Shown here in pieces: positions 62,146-64,000 of a DNA stretch of 64,000 bases. Source of the stretch: Mucidula mucida (lineage: Eukaryota; Basidiomycota; Agaricomycetes; Agaricales; Physalacriaceae); assembly GCA_015501055.1 (NCBI GenBank), contig JADNYV010000006.1, forward strand, positions 124,001-188,000. The letters are read 5' to 3'. The first letter of the stretch is position 1. Every line of letters begins with the position of its first letter. The notes under the pieces were generated by a model, which saw only the letters and a list, made by a program, of their open reading frames with translations, did no database searches and was not told the DNA's origin. A program made the translations under genes and the position numbers.

Positions 62146-64000
62146 ATGTCATTTCGTGCTCGACGGCCAGCGTCGCCGCCGCTGCCAGAAGTGCCCCACG
62201 CCGCCCAGCGATTCCCGCATGCCCGGCAGGACCATTTGGATGCGGACGCTCGACGGGAGGCGGCGTCGAAAGGATTCTACCCAGGAAAGAGCAAAAGTCA
62301 CCCCTCCGGTGGTCTCAATCTGACTGGCGGCGAATGGAAGCTGCTAATAATGCTAAGTCTGTTGGCATCTTCAGTGCGCTTATTCCGTCTCTCGAAACCG
62401 AACAGCGTAGTGTACGTTCTCTTTTGTCTGCAACAGAAACAGGCTTTTGACACGAGATTTACAGGTTCGACGAGGTGCACTTTGGCAAGTTTGCTAGTAG
62501 ATACATCAAGACGCAGTACTTTGTGGACGTGCATCCGCCGTTGGCCAAGTTGCTCATAACACTCGCCGCCTTTCTCTTTGGGTATGATGGCCAGTTTGAC
62601 TTCAAGGACATTGGAAAGTGCGTGTCGTGTCGTGTCTCTCGCTACCGTCTAACCTTGTCCCAGAGTATACGAGAATGTACCGTATGTCGCAATGCGCATG
62701 GTCCCCGCAGTCCTTGGTGTAGCCACCGTTCCAATCGCCTACCTTACACTTCGCGCCCTCGACTGTCGAGCTACCACCGCCCTCCTTGCTGCTCTCTTTA
62801 TCACCTTCGAAAACGGCATGATTACCCAGTCCCGTCATATCCTTCTCGACTCTCCGCTCATTTTCTTCACCGCGCTTACAGTATTCTTCTGGGTCGGTTT
62901 CTGCAACGAGGACAAGCACAAGCCCTTCACTGATTCCTGGTGGGGCTGGCTCACGCTCTCTGGATTATCTCTTGGCGCGGTCGTGAGTTGTAAATGGGTC
63001 GGGCTGTTCACCATCGCGACTGTCGGCGTCAGCACACTACAACAGCTATGGAACTTGCTCGGAGACATTCGTCTACCGCCTCGGATATTCGTAAAACACT
63101 TTATGGCGCGCGCACTATGTCTCATCGTCCTTCCAATGCTGTTCTACATGACCATGTTCCAGATCCATTTTATGATTCTGGGAAGCTCGGGAGAAGGCGA
63201 TGGCTTCATGAGCTCTGAGTTCCAGCATACCCTCGGCGGACGGGGCATGGCAGATACATTTGCTGATATCGGCGTTGGCTCCCTAGTCACCATACGTCAT
63301 GTCAACACCCAAGGAGGTTACCTACACTCCCATCCACACAACTATCCTGGTGGCAGTAAACGTATGTAACTATTTTTGGCCCGTGTACCCATCTCATCTC
63401 GGAATTCAGAGCAGCAAGTTACTCTGTACCCTCATCGTGATACCAACAACGAATGGCGAATAGTCAACGCGACTGCATGGACTGGGGAACCTGATTGGAC
63501 GGCGGAGCCGATACATTACGTTTTCAACGGCGCTAAAATAAGACTGCGCCACACTTCTACAGACAAAGCTCTTCATTCGCACGACGTCCGTCCTCCCGTC
63601 TCTGATGTTGATTTCCAAAATGAGGTTTCGGCTTATGGGATGAATGGCTTTGAAGGCGACATAAACGATGACTGGATCGTAGAAATCGAGCACGGCGACA
63701 AACGTGACAGGGAATCTACCAAGCGGCTTCGTACCTTGCGCACACATTTCAGGCTAAGACACCCTCTTACTGGCTGTTACTTGTTCTCGCACAAGGTCAA
63801 GCTTCCGGAATGGGGCTATGAGCAGCAGGAAGTCACCTGCAACAAGAACGCTGTACGTGCAAATTCTTTGTGGTTCATTGAGACTGCCAAACACCCTGCG
63901 TGTACGTCTTTTTCGTTCCTTGTATTGCCTCTCCCTCATCGATTTAATAGTACCCGCCGATGCACCAAAGGTGAACTATCGTCTCCCAGGTTTCTTTGCC
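62146..64000 (+). CDS. Protein O-mannosyltransferase, PMT1-like (partial, 5' part)
   Basis: ATG 62146, running off the right edge. An N-terminal cytosolic tail precedes a first membrane helix ([17 protein letters not shown]). Spliced at 62412-62463, the first luminal loop shows [17 protein letters not shown] with the catalytic DE pair and [15 protein letters not shown] HPP motif, then [19 protein letters not shown]. More membrane helices follow, then [18 protein letters not shown] and MIR repeats starting [35 protein letters not shown] and [12 protein letters not shown]. The enzymes transfer mannose from dolichyl-phosphate mannose to Ser/Thr in the [17 protein letters not shown] and [10 protein letters not shown] favour PMT1 over PMT2 or PMT4 types, with moderate certainty. 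An intron at about 63902-63950 precedes the last visible exon. Confidence 0.9.

Overview
The window looks like nuclear DNA of a filamentous, mushroom-forming basidiomycete (Agaricomycetes type). I base this on protein-coding genes broken by many introns of about 47-60 bases with GT..AG ends, genes on both strands with very short spacers, a DUF6593-type protein family, a group III hybrid histidine kinase, and a fungal Zn2Cys6 regulator. About 28 genes are supported, nearly all of them housekeeping. Splice sites were inferred by eye by joining reading frames that restore known family motifs, so outer boundaries are firmer than individual introns.

Layout. 1-10.0 kb: 3' end of a GH3 beta-glucosidase, a Sec4/Rab8-type Rab GTPase, ARP5 (INO80 complex, minus) and a class V myosin (plus). 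10.2-18.9 kb: mitochondrial ribosomal protein uS8m, a diacylglycerol/sphingoid-base kinase-like enzyme, a large 5-oxoprolinase/hydantoinase-family enzyme and an AN1 zinc-finger protein. 19.1-24.8 kb: SURF6/Rrp14, a UPF0538 protein, RNA polymerase II subunit Rpb7 and DEAH helicase DHX35. 25.1-26.5 kb: a gene graveyard with a decayed NAD(P)-binding protein and a small copy of part of the uS8m gene. 26.7-43.8 kb: a CLIP-170-like microtubule protein, Spg1/Tem1 GTPase, ATG7, SCO1, RPN10, a Ctk2-like cyclin, VPS2 (ESCRT-III), EBP2 and COG4.

43.9-45.1 kb holds the most interesting structure: two nested non-autonomous DNA transposons. Each has its own terminal inverted repeats and a perfect 8-base target duplication, which points to the hAT superfamily. 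The outer one sits about 40 bases upstream of the COG4 start codon. 45.6-49.0 kb: a secreted, probably GPI-anchored protein and a DUF6593 protein. 49.4-58.9 kb: a Zn2Cys6 transcription factor, a 1.6-kb spacer and the group III hybrid histidine kinase (HOG-pathway osmosensor) with seven HAMP-like repeats. 58.9-64 kb: an uncharacterised membrane-anchored protein, chaperonin subunit CCT2 and the 5' part of a protein O-mannosyltransferase.

The genes do not form a pathway cluster. Shared functional themes (vesicle traffic and polarity: Rab, myosin V, COG4, VPS2, CLIP-170; ribosome biogenesis: SURF6, EBP2; protein turnover and autophagy: RPN10, ATG7) fit ordinary gene-dense fungal sequence. The most notable regional property is five head-to-head pairs whose start codons are separated by only 42-87 bases, so regulatory DNA must be shared or extend into coding sequence.
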